From contig RPFO01000296.1 of NCBI GenBank assembly GCA_009746045.1, positions 853,739-881,238 on the forward strand: a stretch of DNA of 27,500 nucleotides, given 5' to 3'. The notes under the pieces are model-generated. The model was not told the origin of the DNA. It saw only the letters and a program-made list of their open reading frames with translations, and ran no database searches. Made by a program: the position numbers and the translations under genes. How positions within the stretch are numbered: position 1 is the stretch's first letter; each line of letters begins with the position of its first letter. Of this stretch, positions 19,001 through 27,475 are shown in pieces. The stretch is from Mesostigma viride. Its lineage: Eukaryota; Streptophyta; Mesostigmatophyceae; Mesostigmatales; Mesostigmataceae.

Positions 19001-22000
19001 TTGGGAAACAGACATCAAAGAGATTGGTCAGGGTACGGAGCGCAACGGGGCGTGTGGGCCTGTGGGGACGGGCAGGAGGGTGAAGGGAACGGATAAGGGG
19101 TAAAGGGAGGGTAGAGAGGGGGGTCATTGAGAGGGACATGTTTGGGACCAGGAAGGAATGGATATATAAAAGGAACGGATGCAGGGACGGATACGTGACG
19201 CAGTCTACATGTTAAATAGGAAGCGGTTCTAGGGAACAGATAGTTAGGAAACTGATACAGGAAGCGGACGGGGAAGAGTTTGGAAGAGCCATGGCACAGG
19301 ACGGGGAGGGGAAGGAGCGCCACCTGGTGAGGGAAGGAGAGGCTGGGGTGAAGGGGCGGAGAGGTGCATGAGGTTGGGGGAAAGCATGAGGGGGGCGGAT
19401 GACAGGGTTGCGACGTAAACGTCTGGGCGGAGGGGACTGTTTCACCACCGCTGGAAGACGACTATTTCCTTGATCGATGGTACGGGACGGGACGGGACGG
19501 TTAGAATTACGATCAGGATCATGCGGAGTAGAGCATTACGACAGTCAGTAAAAGTGGGGTGAGTACTAAACATCCATTGCGGCAAGGATCATGCGGAGTA
19601 GAGCATTACGACAGTCAGTAAAAGTGGGGTGAGTACTAAACATCCATTACGGCAAGGATCATGCGGAGTAGAGCATTACGACAGTCAGTAAAAGTGGGGT
19701 GAGTACTAAACATCCATTACGGCAAGGATCATGCGGAGTAGAGCATTACGACAGTCAGTAAAAGTGGGGTGAGTACTAAACATCCATTACGACAAGGATC
19801 ATGCGGAGTAGAGCATTACGACAGTCAGTAAAAGTGGGATGAGTACTAAACATCCATTACGACAAGGATCATGCGGAGTAGAGCATTACGACAGTCAGTA
19901 AATGTGGAAATAAGGTGTGAGAACAAGGTTTGAGTACTCTGTAGGGAAGGAGGAGCATCGGGGAAGTGAGCACGAATCCAATAAGTTACAAAAAATTAGC
20001 GAGACACTTGGGCCACTCACCATGGGACAGCAGGGCACTATCTGGTGCAGCAGTGCACCAATAGGCAATACAGTGAACATTCGTTTGTCCTAAACCATCA
20101 CAACGCACATGTGAACCAGTACGTTGAGGATGGCTACATCACGGGCCACTCACCATCGGGAAGCGCAGCACCATCTGGTGCAGCAGCGCAGTGCCTGTCT
20201 GGAGGCAGGTCTTGCGCAGGAGGCCTGCGGCAGGGTCCAGGATCTGGCGAACGCAGCAACGGGAGCGTACATATCGAAGAGAAAACAATAAATGTGACCA
20301 AATGCAAGGGCAAACAAACGTGATGGGTGTAGGGTCCAAAGGGGCAACGGTAGCATCAATACGACCCGAGGCAGGTGCAAGAGGAATACAAACGTGATGG
20401 GTCTAAGGGTATAGGATCTGGCGGACGAGGGGCGGTGGGTGAGCTATAATTAAACCATACGAGACCATACTAAACCTCCACACGGCTATACCTTTACTAT
20501 GCGGCATAGGTATACCACCACGCATGGGCTATAGCTATACAATAGACCATTACTCAATTAACTTACACGTAAACTGTGTCACATGAGCATAGACCATACT
20601 AAACACCAAACTACAGACCACACTACAGACCAAACTACAGACCATACTACAGATCAAACTACAGACCAAACGACAGACCAAACTACAGACTATACTATGG
20701 CCCAAGATATACCATGGGAGCGGGGTCACTACCCGAACCCATACCTGCAGCACCAGGTCGACGACCGGCAGCAGGTAGGGCAGCAGGATGGGCGGCCGGC
20801 TGTGGATGATGCGGATCACCGTCATGAGCGCCATCACGTGGGTGGGCGAGTCGGGGGGCACGCTGGCCACCCGCTCCCGCATCACGCGGTAAAAGGAGCG
20901 GAAGTCGGCGGCGGCGCTCGCCACCATGAGCTCGGACAAGCTCTCTCGAATGACCTGGGGGAGGGGGGGAGAAAGAGGATTACAACAAGGTTGAATTTAC
21001 CACAAAACTAGATATGTTAGTGACCTGGGGGGCAAGAAAGAGAATCACGACAAAGTTATCATAAAAGTAGTTGTGTGAGTGACCTGGGGGGGAGTTAAGA
21101 GATGTGTGGCGAAAAAACATAGACAAGCCAAGCAATGGACAAGTACATGGAGGTGTTAAGAAAAAATGTGGTTCATATGGCAACGAAGTAATACGCAACG
21201 GGGTGCCATCTGGCAAGGAAGTGATAAGAAACATGGTGCCATATGACAAGGACGTGATAAGAAACGGGTTGCCATATGTTATCCAGACAAGTTAAGGGAT
21301 ACATGTGCGAAGGCAGCCATGCTAGATTGTGCGGAAAATCGCTTGCTATTGGTGCCCCATGCCCTCCCCGCTCCCACTCCCCCCCCCCCCCCCCTAAATG
21401 CATCCATGTTCTCAACATGTTGACTCGCACACAGACTCGATGAGGACATCGATGCAGTATGGGGGGTGTTGGATGCAGTCACAACATCGGTGACATCACT
21501 ACGCTGTGACTTCATCAACGAGGCGACACAACCGATGCATCACCAGCATCCCATGTCCTACCCACCTACCCCCCAGGCAGGGCCACACGTATGTTAAATG
21601 ATCGAATATTAAGAAATGCGCGCATCATATCGCATAATCATACAAAAACCACAGACAATAACCACATAAAATAACCATATAAAATAATCACATAGTAATA
21701 ATAACCGTATAAACTCAACCCACCATCTGGCATGATCACATAATAGCCATAGTAGTATAATATCAACGCACCATCTCGCGCGTCGGGTCGATGCTGGGCC
21801 CGGTGATGTCACCTCCCCCCCCTCCCCCGGGCCCCCCCCCCCCCCCCTTGCCCCCCAGTGGCGGACCGGCTGGTGAGCCGCTCGGCCAACGCGAACGTAT
21901 CCTGCATCAGCTGCGCCATGTCGCCCATGAGCGGCGCCCAGGTGCACTCCATTCCCTCCGCCAGCACCTCGGCCGCCGCCGCGCTGTGCCGCCCTGTGAT

Positions 22001-25000
22001 CGCCTGGGTGGTGGGGAGCGGAAAGACGAGCCGGAAGGAAAGAAAAACGGGAGGGAACAGGAAATGTTGTAACTCTCTTGTTGTGATGCCCGGTGATCGC
22101 CTGCATGCCTAGCGCTGGGGTGGAAGAAAAGTTGAAGTCAGGTGAGTGCCTGTATGGAGGGCGGTGAGTGCCGGTGGTGCCGCCCGGTGACCGCCTGGGC
22201 AGTGAACCTTTATGCGTCTACGTGTGTGTATTGTGCGTGTGAGGCGGTGGTCGACAAGCGGTGGCAGCGCAGAATGCATGAGAAGCGTAGGGCGCGGCAG
22301 CGCAGGGTGTGTTAAGGCGCAGGGTGTGGCAGCGCAGGAACGAGGGTGTGTAAGAAGAAGGATTGGAGGGGCGACGGCGATTGCCTGGGTGACGAGGATG
22401 ATGGGGGGAAAAAAGAGGGAGGGGTTGATTGCGAATGCTGCTGTATTTTATTGTGGCGCCCGGTGCTCACGGGGGAACGAGCTGGGGCAAGGAACGGGTG
22501 GATGGGTGGGTGTGAGCAGGGGGGGTGAGTAGGACACACCACTGCACCAGCACGAAATTTTAACTGGAGTAAGAGCACGGGGAGGGTAAAGACAGGGGGT
22601 GAGTAAGACCAAGGGGGAAGCATTTGGGGGGGGAGCAAGGGGGTGGGAGGGAAGCCTTGCATCTGAGCCAGTGAGCAGGAGCAAGGGACGGTAGGGAAGA
22701 GTAGTCACCAACGAGAGGGAGGCGCGCATGACGAGTGAGTATGAAACGTGAGGGACGCTCCGCATCGAGAAATTTGTTTGAAGAACCAGATCAAATGCAT
22801 CGCTCTGTGCACTCGAGTACGTTGGTGCCACCGTAAAAGTCACACCAAACCCTTTACGGAGACAACATGAAGCACATGCCTGAAACAAGCTGATTTCAGT
22901 CAATAAAACAAGCGGAATCGTGCTGGCTTGATCGTGTTGGCCAAGCGTGGTTGTTGCCTCGAGGTCACCCGCACGAGCCGCAGCTGCACTAGCGGCACGA
23001 CGGCCCAAACCACAACTAGAAGCCATCTTGAATTATTACTAAGTGTAGAATTGCAGCCTTGTGCTCCAAAGCGAAAAATGGCTTCTGTACCCAGCTGCAC
23101 CTGCCGCCTGCAGCAGGGCACAACAACTCTGTGTCACAACAAACAAGATGCACACAATGCTAGCACCTACAATTGCTGCCTTGCTTGCTGCCTTGCTGCT
23201 TGCTTGCTGACTAGTCACCCATCTGCACCAGCCGCAGCATCATAAGTGCCACGACGCTCCAACCGTACAAAGACAAGCGGTGCTGTGCTGTTGCATCACT
23301 GTAAAACATCGCTGTGGTGTTTTGATCCACCTGCGCGGGCCGTAGCAGTAAGCGCGCGACGCACTCGGCGACGCCGCGCGCCACCTGTCGACTACAACAA
23401 CAATCTATCTCGTATGGATATACTTGTGTTTCCTCGCTGTCCTCGAGTCACCCACCTTTCGACTACAACAACGATCTATCTCGTATGGATATACTTGTGT
23501 TTCCTTGCTGTCGTCGAGTCACCCACCTGCACCAGCCGCAGCAGCAGCGGCGCAACGCACTCGGCCACGCCGCGCGCCACCTGTCGTGGGTGCGCCACAG
23601 CCCCCAACCCCGCAACAATCACGCGGCAGCCGCCCTCCAGCCCGTCCGCGACCGCGCCCGGCCAGGTGGCGCCCTCGCACGGCTCCAGCCATGACATGAA
23701 CATCTCCGCGTCCATCTGCGGGTGGTGACCAGGAAGACGTTGCAAAGGGACAGGAGCAGATAAATTAATACACATTGTATAGTATTAATATGTATATTAC
23801 TATGAAATTAATTTAAGATCACTGAGCTCCCAAGAAGACCAGCATTTGATTAAATACAATAAGTGGAGCCCTGCCACAAATGCAGCAGTTAACAGTGGCC
23901 ATCAGGTTTCTCAATCCGCGCGCGGAATCAAGAAGCCTCCAGGGTGGGAGGGAGGGGAAAGAAAAAATTGCGGATCATTGCCAGCCTGGCTTGCTGAAGG
24001 CATGGTCCGCCAACACACAAGCTGACATCATCCTAAATTAAGTAACACCGGCATGTGTCACGCGCCGGCCTGAACAGTGCTGAAAACGCCACTGCAAACA
24101 ACGTGGCCACGCACCCCCAGGCTAGTGCGTTAACCGTACAGGTAGTTGTACAAGGTTCTCAAGACTGACAAACATAAAACTTGCCCATCGACCCCTTGGG
24201 CCGGTCCGAATCCACTATACAACAATTAATCACGACTCACTATATAGAAAAGAAACAATTCAGTCAAAGATTCGTTAAGCAACCAGCCGAACCTACAGGT
24301 CGATCCCCAGCTAATCTCAGCCGGTGCAACCAAATACGAATCTTTGCAAGCAAGTCGTATAAAACCTCCAATTAATTTTCTTGGACCACTAATAAATAGC
24401 CACCGACCCTTATAAACAACCGGGTCATCCAAGGAAAATTCAGGCGAACATGAAACCCCTTGTACAGATCGAATTAGTCAGCCCATGTCGCAGACAGCCT
24501 TCCACATGCAGGCCAAGGCATAGCGGCCCTATCTTCACCGCATGCGTTAATTAAACTATATTTAGAGAAAACCGAAAACTCTGGCTTTGACGCTGTGACG
24601 TTAGCCGTCAAAATCAGCCACGGCAGGAACAATTCCATGTCCAACTGAGTCCGTGACAAGCACACGGAGAGGGCGGGGACGGCGTGGCAAGGGATGGAGT
24701 GGAGACATGACCATTAATCTTCCGGCAAGACATCGACGCTGACCCTCTTTGTGACATTCTGGAGGGCGGTCACAGGTCTACGAAGTGTGCATACCTTTGG
24801 CATACCGGAGGTCCTTACAAGGGAAGAAGATCCAGTTTACAAGGGGAGAGAGCCGCTGAATCATGTGAAACAATCCTGCAAACGACAATGGTTCCTCCTT
24901 ATTGGAAAGGAGGGAAAGGAGTGTCCTGAAAAGGGGCGTGCCGGCCACTCACCTCGGTCAGATCAGACTTATCGCGCAGCAGCTTGCGTGGGGTGGTGGC

Positions 25001-27362
25001 TGCCTCCTCGCCCTCCGGCTTGGCGTCCTGGCTGCAAGCGCTCGAAAAGAATGCAAGCATAGGAGGCAAGGAATGGTGCAACTTGGGGCATATGAGCACG
25101 GATGCGCGGCTTATCCTGGCTGTAGACACCATCGCACTCAGTGCAAGCAACAACACGAGAAACAAGACATAACTTGGGATGTTACAAAACTGCAAGCAAC
25201 ACATGCAGATGGACATCCTCGCAAACAGCACAAGACATGATGGCACAAGCAGCAACCCAAGAGAAGAGGCAGGTAGGTGGTACGGCTACGGAAAGCGGCT
25301 GGGCTTCCTGGCTGTTAGGGCGGTCACCAACAGGGGCAAGCAAAAAAGAGCAGGGAGGAGGCAGAACGAAGTGTTTCGACGCCAGCACATATTGGGTGGG
25401 ATTAAACCATGTCGACCAACGCAGGCTCCCCCGGCCACCCCCCTCTGTGGGGCCTCGCACCCAACATACTTGGCATACGTGTAGCTTCCTACTGGACACA
25501 CACAACACACTCAACCTTTCCCTGCAACCTTTCAGTCAACCTTTCCCTGCAACCTTCCAGCCAACCTTTCCCTACAGGCACACACCTGGCGGCGCGGGGC
25601 GTCTGCGCGGATGCCCCCCGGCGCTTTGCGTGCGCGCCCTTTGGAAGCAGCGGCGCGGGTAGTGCATGTGTGGCGGCCGCGTGGAAGAGTGACCGCGCGG
25701 ACATGCGCAGCGTCTGGCAGGGGTGCTGCCAGAAGCACGCAAACACCTGCGTGTGCGTATGTGGTTGTGTGTGGTTGTGTGTGGTTGTGTGTGGTTGTGT
25801 GTGGTTGTGTGTGGTTGTGTGTGGTTGTGTGTGGTTGTGTGTGGTTGTGTGTAGTTGTGTGTGGTTGTGTGTGGTTGTGTGTGGTTGTGTGTGGTGTGTG
25901 TGGTTGTGTGTGGTTGTGTGTGGTTGTGTGTGGTTGTGTGTGGTTGTGTGTGGTTGTGTGTGGTTCTGTGTGGTTGTGTGTGGTTGTGTGTGGTTGTGTG
26001 TGGTTGTGTGTGGTTGTGTGTGGTTGTGTGTGGTTGTGTGTGGTTGTGTGTGGTTGTGTGTGGTTGTGTGTGGTTGTGTGTGGTTGTGTGTGGTTGTGTG
26101 TGGTTGTGTGTGGTTGTGTGTGGTTGTGTGTGGTTGTGTGTGGTTGTGTGTGGTTGTGTGTGGTTGTGTGTGGTTGTGTGTGGTTGTGTGTGGTTGTGTG
26201 TGTGTGGTTGTGTGTTTTATTGTGTACACACATGCGTATATGTGCGTTTAGGTGTGTATATGTGAGTGTATTTGTGTATACGCCGGGGGGGGGGAACAGG
26301 GCGTGAGGGATCGTGCGAGAAAGGTATCACGGAAGTTAAAAAAGGAATGGGTCGACCGGCGTGTGGCACACCTGCTGCCAGAAGCACGCAAACAGCTGCC
26401 CTTAGCACCCCCCATAGCAGAAACGACCTGGATGTCTGCTTCCAGCACAATTATCAGCAGTTGAGGGCCTTGACTCCAACAGAATAAACATGGAACAGCG
26501 ATACCATATTTCTCTCACCACAGACAAAGGGTTTTGAATCTCTCTCTCACTTTCCTCGGACAACAACTATAAGACCCATCTCACCTCCAACCACAGCTAT
26601 AGTATATTTACCTATAGTATCTTTTTCACGTCAAAGAGCGGTGGCCGAGCCTTCCGGCATCCCTCGCAGGAAAAACACATAGATATGCGCCCCGACGACT
26701 TTTTGCTGGAAAAGAATAGCAATTAGCGGCCATCCTTCCTTCTCACTGGAAAGAAACTATGTTCAGAGAAAAACCAGCACCTGTGGGTCCCCAGGTGGGC
26801 GCCCTGATCAGTAGTGGAGGCATTGCCTGGGACGTTGACTACAGTATCTTTCTCAGCTCGAAACACAACCATAGTGTTGTTCTCACCTCGAACAATGGCT
26901 GCAGCACGCCCAGCATCTCGCGGGAGCAGCAGCCACATATAGTTTATGCAGGGCCGGCACCCATAGTAACCATAGTGAACCTTACCTCAACTACAACTAC
27001 AACATCTCCCTGGCGCGTGCCTCCCTCCCTCCCTCCCTCCCTCCCTCCCCACCCCCACCCCCCCCCACCCCCCCCGGGGGGGCAAGGTCGGCTGCAAAGC
27101 GCCGGTCATCTCTCTCGCACCAGTGCAAACAAGACAAGTACCCCCACTCGGGACCAGCACCCTTATCCATAATACCATAACGCCTCACCTCGAAGGAGGG
27201 CTGCAGAGCACCGGGCATCTCTCGCAGCAGCCGCACCGCGTACAGCGTGACCAGCTTGCTGCACGCATTGGTGGCGCGCTCCGACAGCAGCATGAGGCGC
27301 TCGGAGAGCGAGACGATCGCCAGCAGTTGGAGCGCACAGAACTCGTGTGACAGCGACCAGAG
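16080..27362 (-). CDS. WDR7: WDR7 / rabconnectin-3 beta-like WD40 protein, C-terminal part
   Basis: Ten exons, in gene order: 27189-27362, 25586-25746, 24953-25031, 23527-23715, 21772-22003, 20745-20954, 20154-20243, 18604-18882, 16457-16540 and 16080-16169 (TAG at 16080-16082). All junctions are GT-AG and join in phase except for one extra base in exon 21772-22003. They encode about 528 residues. Landmarks in order: helical segment [67 protein letters not shown], then [16 protein letters not shown] and [11 protein letters not shown]. Two WD40 blades close the protein: [50 protein letters not shown] and [15 protein letters not shown] Gly-rich loop of about 40 residues interrupts the blade near 18680-18760. 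In animals WDR7 partners DMXL proteins in V-ATPase assembly and vesicle acidification; plant homologues share this C-terminal layout. The N-terminal WD40 half lies past the right edge. Confidence 0.9.
16600..16628 (-). repeat. Echo of the penultimate WDR7-like exon start
   Basis: GGAGGGACGTGTTCACCTGC (plus strand) matches GGATGGACGCGTCCACCTGC at 16525-16544, the reverse complement of the acceptor and first codons of the exon at 16457-16540. The copy keeps the CAG acceptor on the minus strand. Confidence 0.6.
16758..16990. repeat. Short direct repeats in the intron
   Basis: CCATCCAAAGAAAGACAGGC (16758) recurs as CCACCCAAAGAGAGACAGGC (about 16875), and CATACATGTCAGAAGAGACGC recurs 21 bases later as CATACATGTAAGAAGAGACG near 16970. 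These are diverged local duplications in the intron at 16541-18603. Confidence 0.7.
17196..17262 (-). repeat. Distant echo of the exon end at 18604
   Basis: On the minus strand GCGCTTGCTGCATTCTCCG then CAGTGGGTTTCTTAGATTTG matches the real exon end GCGCTCGCGGCATTCTCAG then AGGTGGGTTTCGTGGATTTG at 18590-18630. Exon and donor-side intron are both copied, and a GTGGGT donor is kept. The copy sits 1.35 kb downstream in the same intron, with the CCCT array between them. Confidence 0.85.
17263..18200. other. Intron interior without recognised features
   Basis: About 0.9 kb of the 16541-18603 intron. Minus-strand frames of 60-64 codons were examined for a further WD40 exon. None is needed, since the flanking exons join in phase and align with the WD40 pattern. 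No mobile element was recognised. Confidence 0.5.
18222..18538. repeat. (CCCT)n microsatellite
   Basis: A long CCCT array of roughly 317 bases with a few single-base interruptions (CCCCCT, CCTCCCTCCT and one CGCTCC at about 18351). It lies in the WDR7-like intron 65 bases beyond the donor at 18603, and reads as GGGA on the transcribed-sense strand. Very long Leu-Pro-Pro-Ser and Gly-Arg-Glu-Gly frames arise from it and are not genes. Confidence 0.97.
19313..19345 (-). repeat. Echo of the exon start at 18882
   Basis: GGAGCGCCACCTGGTGAGGG (plus strand) matches GGAGCGCCACCTGGCGAGGG at 18871-18890, which spans the acceptor and first codons of the minus-strand exon. The following G-rich intron also matches loosely. 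The acceptor AG is conserved. Confidence 0.75.
19482..19500. repeat. Short GGGAC repeat
   Basis: Three to four GGGAC units in a row precede the 70-bp array. It is probably slippage-derived. Confidence 0.7.
19514..19907. repeat. 70-bp tandem repeat, six copies
   Basis: The core GGATCATGCGGAGTAGAGC begins at 19516, 19586, 19656, 19726, 19796 and 19866, a strict 70-base period. Copies are nearly identical; differences include TTGCGGC/TTACGGC/TTACGAC and GGGGTG/GGGATG. The sixth copy breaks off at about 19903. Each unit contains GGGGTGAGTACT or GGGATGAGTACT, which includes a donor-like GTGAGTA on the plus strand, opposite to the gene. The array lies in the WDR7-like intron 18883-20153. High identity suggests recent expansion. 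Confidence 0.95.
20012..20072 (-). repeat. Echo of the exon end at 20154
   Basis: GGGCCACTCACCATGGGACA (about 20010, plus strand) and then CATCTGGTGCAGCAG-like CTATCTGGTGCAGCAGTGCA match GGGCCACTCACCATCGGGAA and CATCTGGTGCAGCAGCGCA at 20143-20190. The GTGAGTGGCCC donor of the minus strand is conserved in the copy, about 127 bases away from the real one. Confidence 0.85.
20313..20430 (-). repeat. Echo of the exon start at 20243 with shared intron
   Basis: ATAGGATCTGGCGGACGAGG (about 20410, plus strand) copies CCAGGATCTGGCGAACGCAG at 20238. The intron word ACAAACGTGATGGGT also occurs at about 20316 and 20389. Exon start plus about 170 bases of intron were therefore duplicated in tandem. Confidence 0.8.
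20583..20698. repeat. Tandem repeat of ACTACAGACCA words
   Basis: About ten imperfect copies of an 11-base unit (ACTACAGACCA and variants with ATACTA or ACGACA). It lies in the 20244-20744 intron, just downstream of the donor of the exon at 20745. The minus-strand frame through it (Val-Cys-Ser-Leu-Val-Cys) is an artefact. Confidence 0.85.
20951..21100 (-). repeat. Three-copy acceptor-region repeat at the exon starting 20954
   Basis: TGACCTGGGGG on the plus strand (the acceptor CCCCCAG/GTCA of the minus strand) occurs at 20951, 21021 and 21080, each followed by an A-rich block with AAGA and (in the first two) ACGACAA or ACAACAA and a GTTAGTGA or GTGAGTGA end. Only the first leads into the exon. 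The others are intronic echoes that keep CAG/GTCA. Confidence 0.85.
21173..21278. repeat. Three-copy 30-36-bp intronic repeat
   Basis: Units such as GGTGCCATATGACAAGGACG and GGTGCCATCTGGCAAGGAAG, each followed by TGATAAGAAAC or TAATACGCAAC, are repeated with mild divergence in the 20955-21771 intron. Confidence 0.8.
21772..22003 (-). other. WDR7-like exon with an out-of-frame poly-G run
   Basis: The exon is 232 bases while both neighbours join in phase 0, so it has one base too many. From its 5' end it reads in phase [20 protein letters not shown] and [17 protein letters not shown] up to a run of 16 G (16 C at 21832-21847 on plus). After the run the sensible frame ([13 protein letters not shown], joining VIRESLSEL in the next exon) is shifted by one. 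A run of 15 G would restore it; as written, the frame hits TGA shortly after the run. An assembly or sequencing error in the homopolymer is the simplest reading. Confidence 0.85.
22084..22206 (-). repeat. Echoes of the exon start at 22003
   Basis: GCCCGGTGATCGCCTGCATG (about 22087) and GCCGCCCGGTGACCGCCTGGG (about 22180) copy the plus-strand GCCGCCCTGTGATCGCCTGGG at 21988-22008. The second keeps the minus-strand CCCAG/GCGGTCACCGGG acceptor. Both are close to the real exon and in the same orientation. Confidence 0.8.
22960..23400 (-). repeat. Serial echoes of the exon end at 23527
   Basis: The real sequence on plus is GTCACCCACCTGCACCAGCC and then GCAGCAGCAGC. Copies occur at about 22966 (GTCACCCGCACGAGCCGCAG), 23213 (GTCACCCATCTGCACCAGCC then GCAGCATC) and 23327 (CCACCTGCGCGGGCCGTAGC). 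The last continues into GCGACGCACTCGGCGACGCC (23357), which copies the exon interior at 23553. Some keep the minus-strand GTGGGTGA-like donor. Confidence 0.8.
23389..23530. repeat. 71-bp direct tandem duplication, nearly identical
   Basis: Copies at 23389-23459 and 23460-23530 differ at only a few bases. Each holds CGACTACAACAAC, TCGTATGGATATACTTGTG and ends CGAGTCACCCACCT. The second copy includes the real exon end and donor at 23527. The near identity suggests the youngest duplication in this series. Confidence 0.93.
23740..24940. other. Intron 23716-24952, nothing recognised
   Basis: About 1.2 kb of comparatively AT-rich DNA. Short frames such as the 68-codon one at 24226-24432 (minus) have no motif and no phase-compatible splice sites are needed, because the exons on either side join perfectly. 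No terminal repeats, transposase or RNA gene was recognised. Confidence 0.5.
25510..25580. repeat. CAACCTTTCCCTGCAACCTT repeats beside a donor
   Basis: Three to four copies of a unit of about 21 bases (CAACCTTTCCCTGCAACCTT and variants ending CAGTCAACC or CAGCCAACC) end just outside the donor of the exon at 25586. The minus strand reads as AAGG-rich intron. Confidence 0.85.
25758..26216. repeat. 10-bp minisatellite GTGGTTGTGT, about 45 copies
   Basis: A very regular array of GTGGTTGTGT. Variants are rare: TAGTTGTGTG near 25851, a shortened GTGGTGTGTG near 25890, GTTCTGTGTG near 25965 and a TGTGTG insertion near 26200. Its left end is 11 bases from the minus-strand acceptor CAG at 25747-25749, so the AC-rich complement forms the region upstream of that splice site. 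Because the unit is not a multiple of three, all frames on both strands stay open, giving long false ORFs. Confidence 0.97.
26366..26402 (-). repeat. Echo of the exon start at 25746, beyond the minisatellite
   Basis: CTGCTGCCAGAAGCACGCAA then ACAGCTG on the plus strand matches GTGCTGCCAGAAGCACGCAA then ACACCTG at 25723-25747. On the minus strand it carries CAGCTGTTTGCGTGCTTCTG, close to the real exon start. The two copies bracket the 10-bp minisatellite. Confidence 0.88.
26545..27116 (-). repeat. Serial echoes of the exon end at 27189
   Basis: The real plus-strand sequence is CCTCACCTCGAAGGAGGGCT then GCAGAGCACCGGGCATCTCTCG (landmarks). Copies occur at about 26882-26930 (TCTCACCTCGAACAATGGCT then GCAGCACGCCCAGCATCTCG), about 27087-27113 (GGCTGCAAAGCGCCGGTCAT then CTCTCTCGC) and about 26650-26669 (GCCTTCCGGCATCCCTCGCA). 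An intron word (ACTATAG / CATAGTGTTG with CTCACCTC) repeats near 26567, 26592, 26870 and 26968. Confidence 0.8.
27021..27078. repeat. Short (CCCT)n plus C/A-rich tract
   Basis: Seven CCCT units run into CCCACCCCCACCC and a stretch of C with single A, then GGGGGG. The minus strand holds several runs of three or more G and could form a G-quadruplex. It is intronic. Confidence 0.9.
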
Positions 27363-27439
27363 CTGTGCAGAGATGTTGTTTGTGGTGGGGTGGGGTGGGG
27401 ATGAGGGGAACAAGTGTGGGAAGTCCATCAGGGTGGGTC

Positions 27440-27475
27440 AGCACTCGTGCGACTGCGACCAGAGAGAGGGAACTC
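27440..27475 (-). repeat. Echo of the exon start at 27362
   Basis: AGCACTCGTGCGACTGCGACC then AGAGAGAGG on plus matches GAACTCGTGTGACAGCGACC then AGAGCTG at 27341-27365 (landmarks). It copies the first codons of the exon in the same orientation, about 100 bases upstream of it. The acceptor is not preserved. Confidence 0.7.

Noticed and set aside
19514-19907. CRISPR-like array
   Set aside because: It has 70-base contiguous units without unique spacers, in an intron of a eukaryotic gene.
25758-26216. Telomere-like TG-rich repeat
   Set aside because: The unit is TG-rich but internal, very regular, and bracketed by duplicate exon junctions within an intron. It is not the green-alga or plant telomere unit and is not at an end.
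25409-26306. Open frames of 136-280 codons over the GTGGTTGTGT array on both strands
   Set aside because: A 10-base unit without stops leaves all frames open, giving Val-Cys-Gly-Cys or His-Thr-Thr-Thr repeats. Only the part at 25586-25746 (minus) is a true exon.
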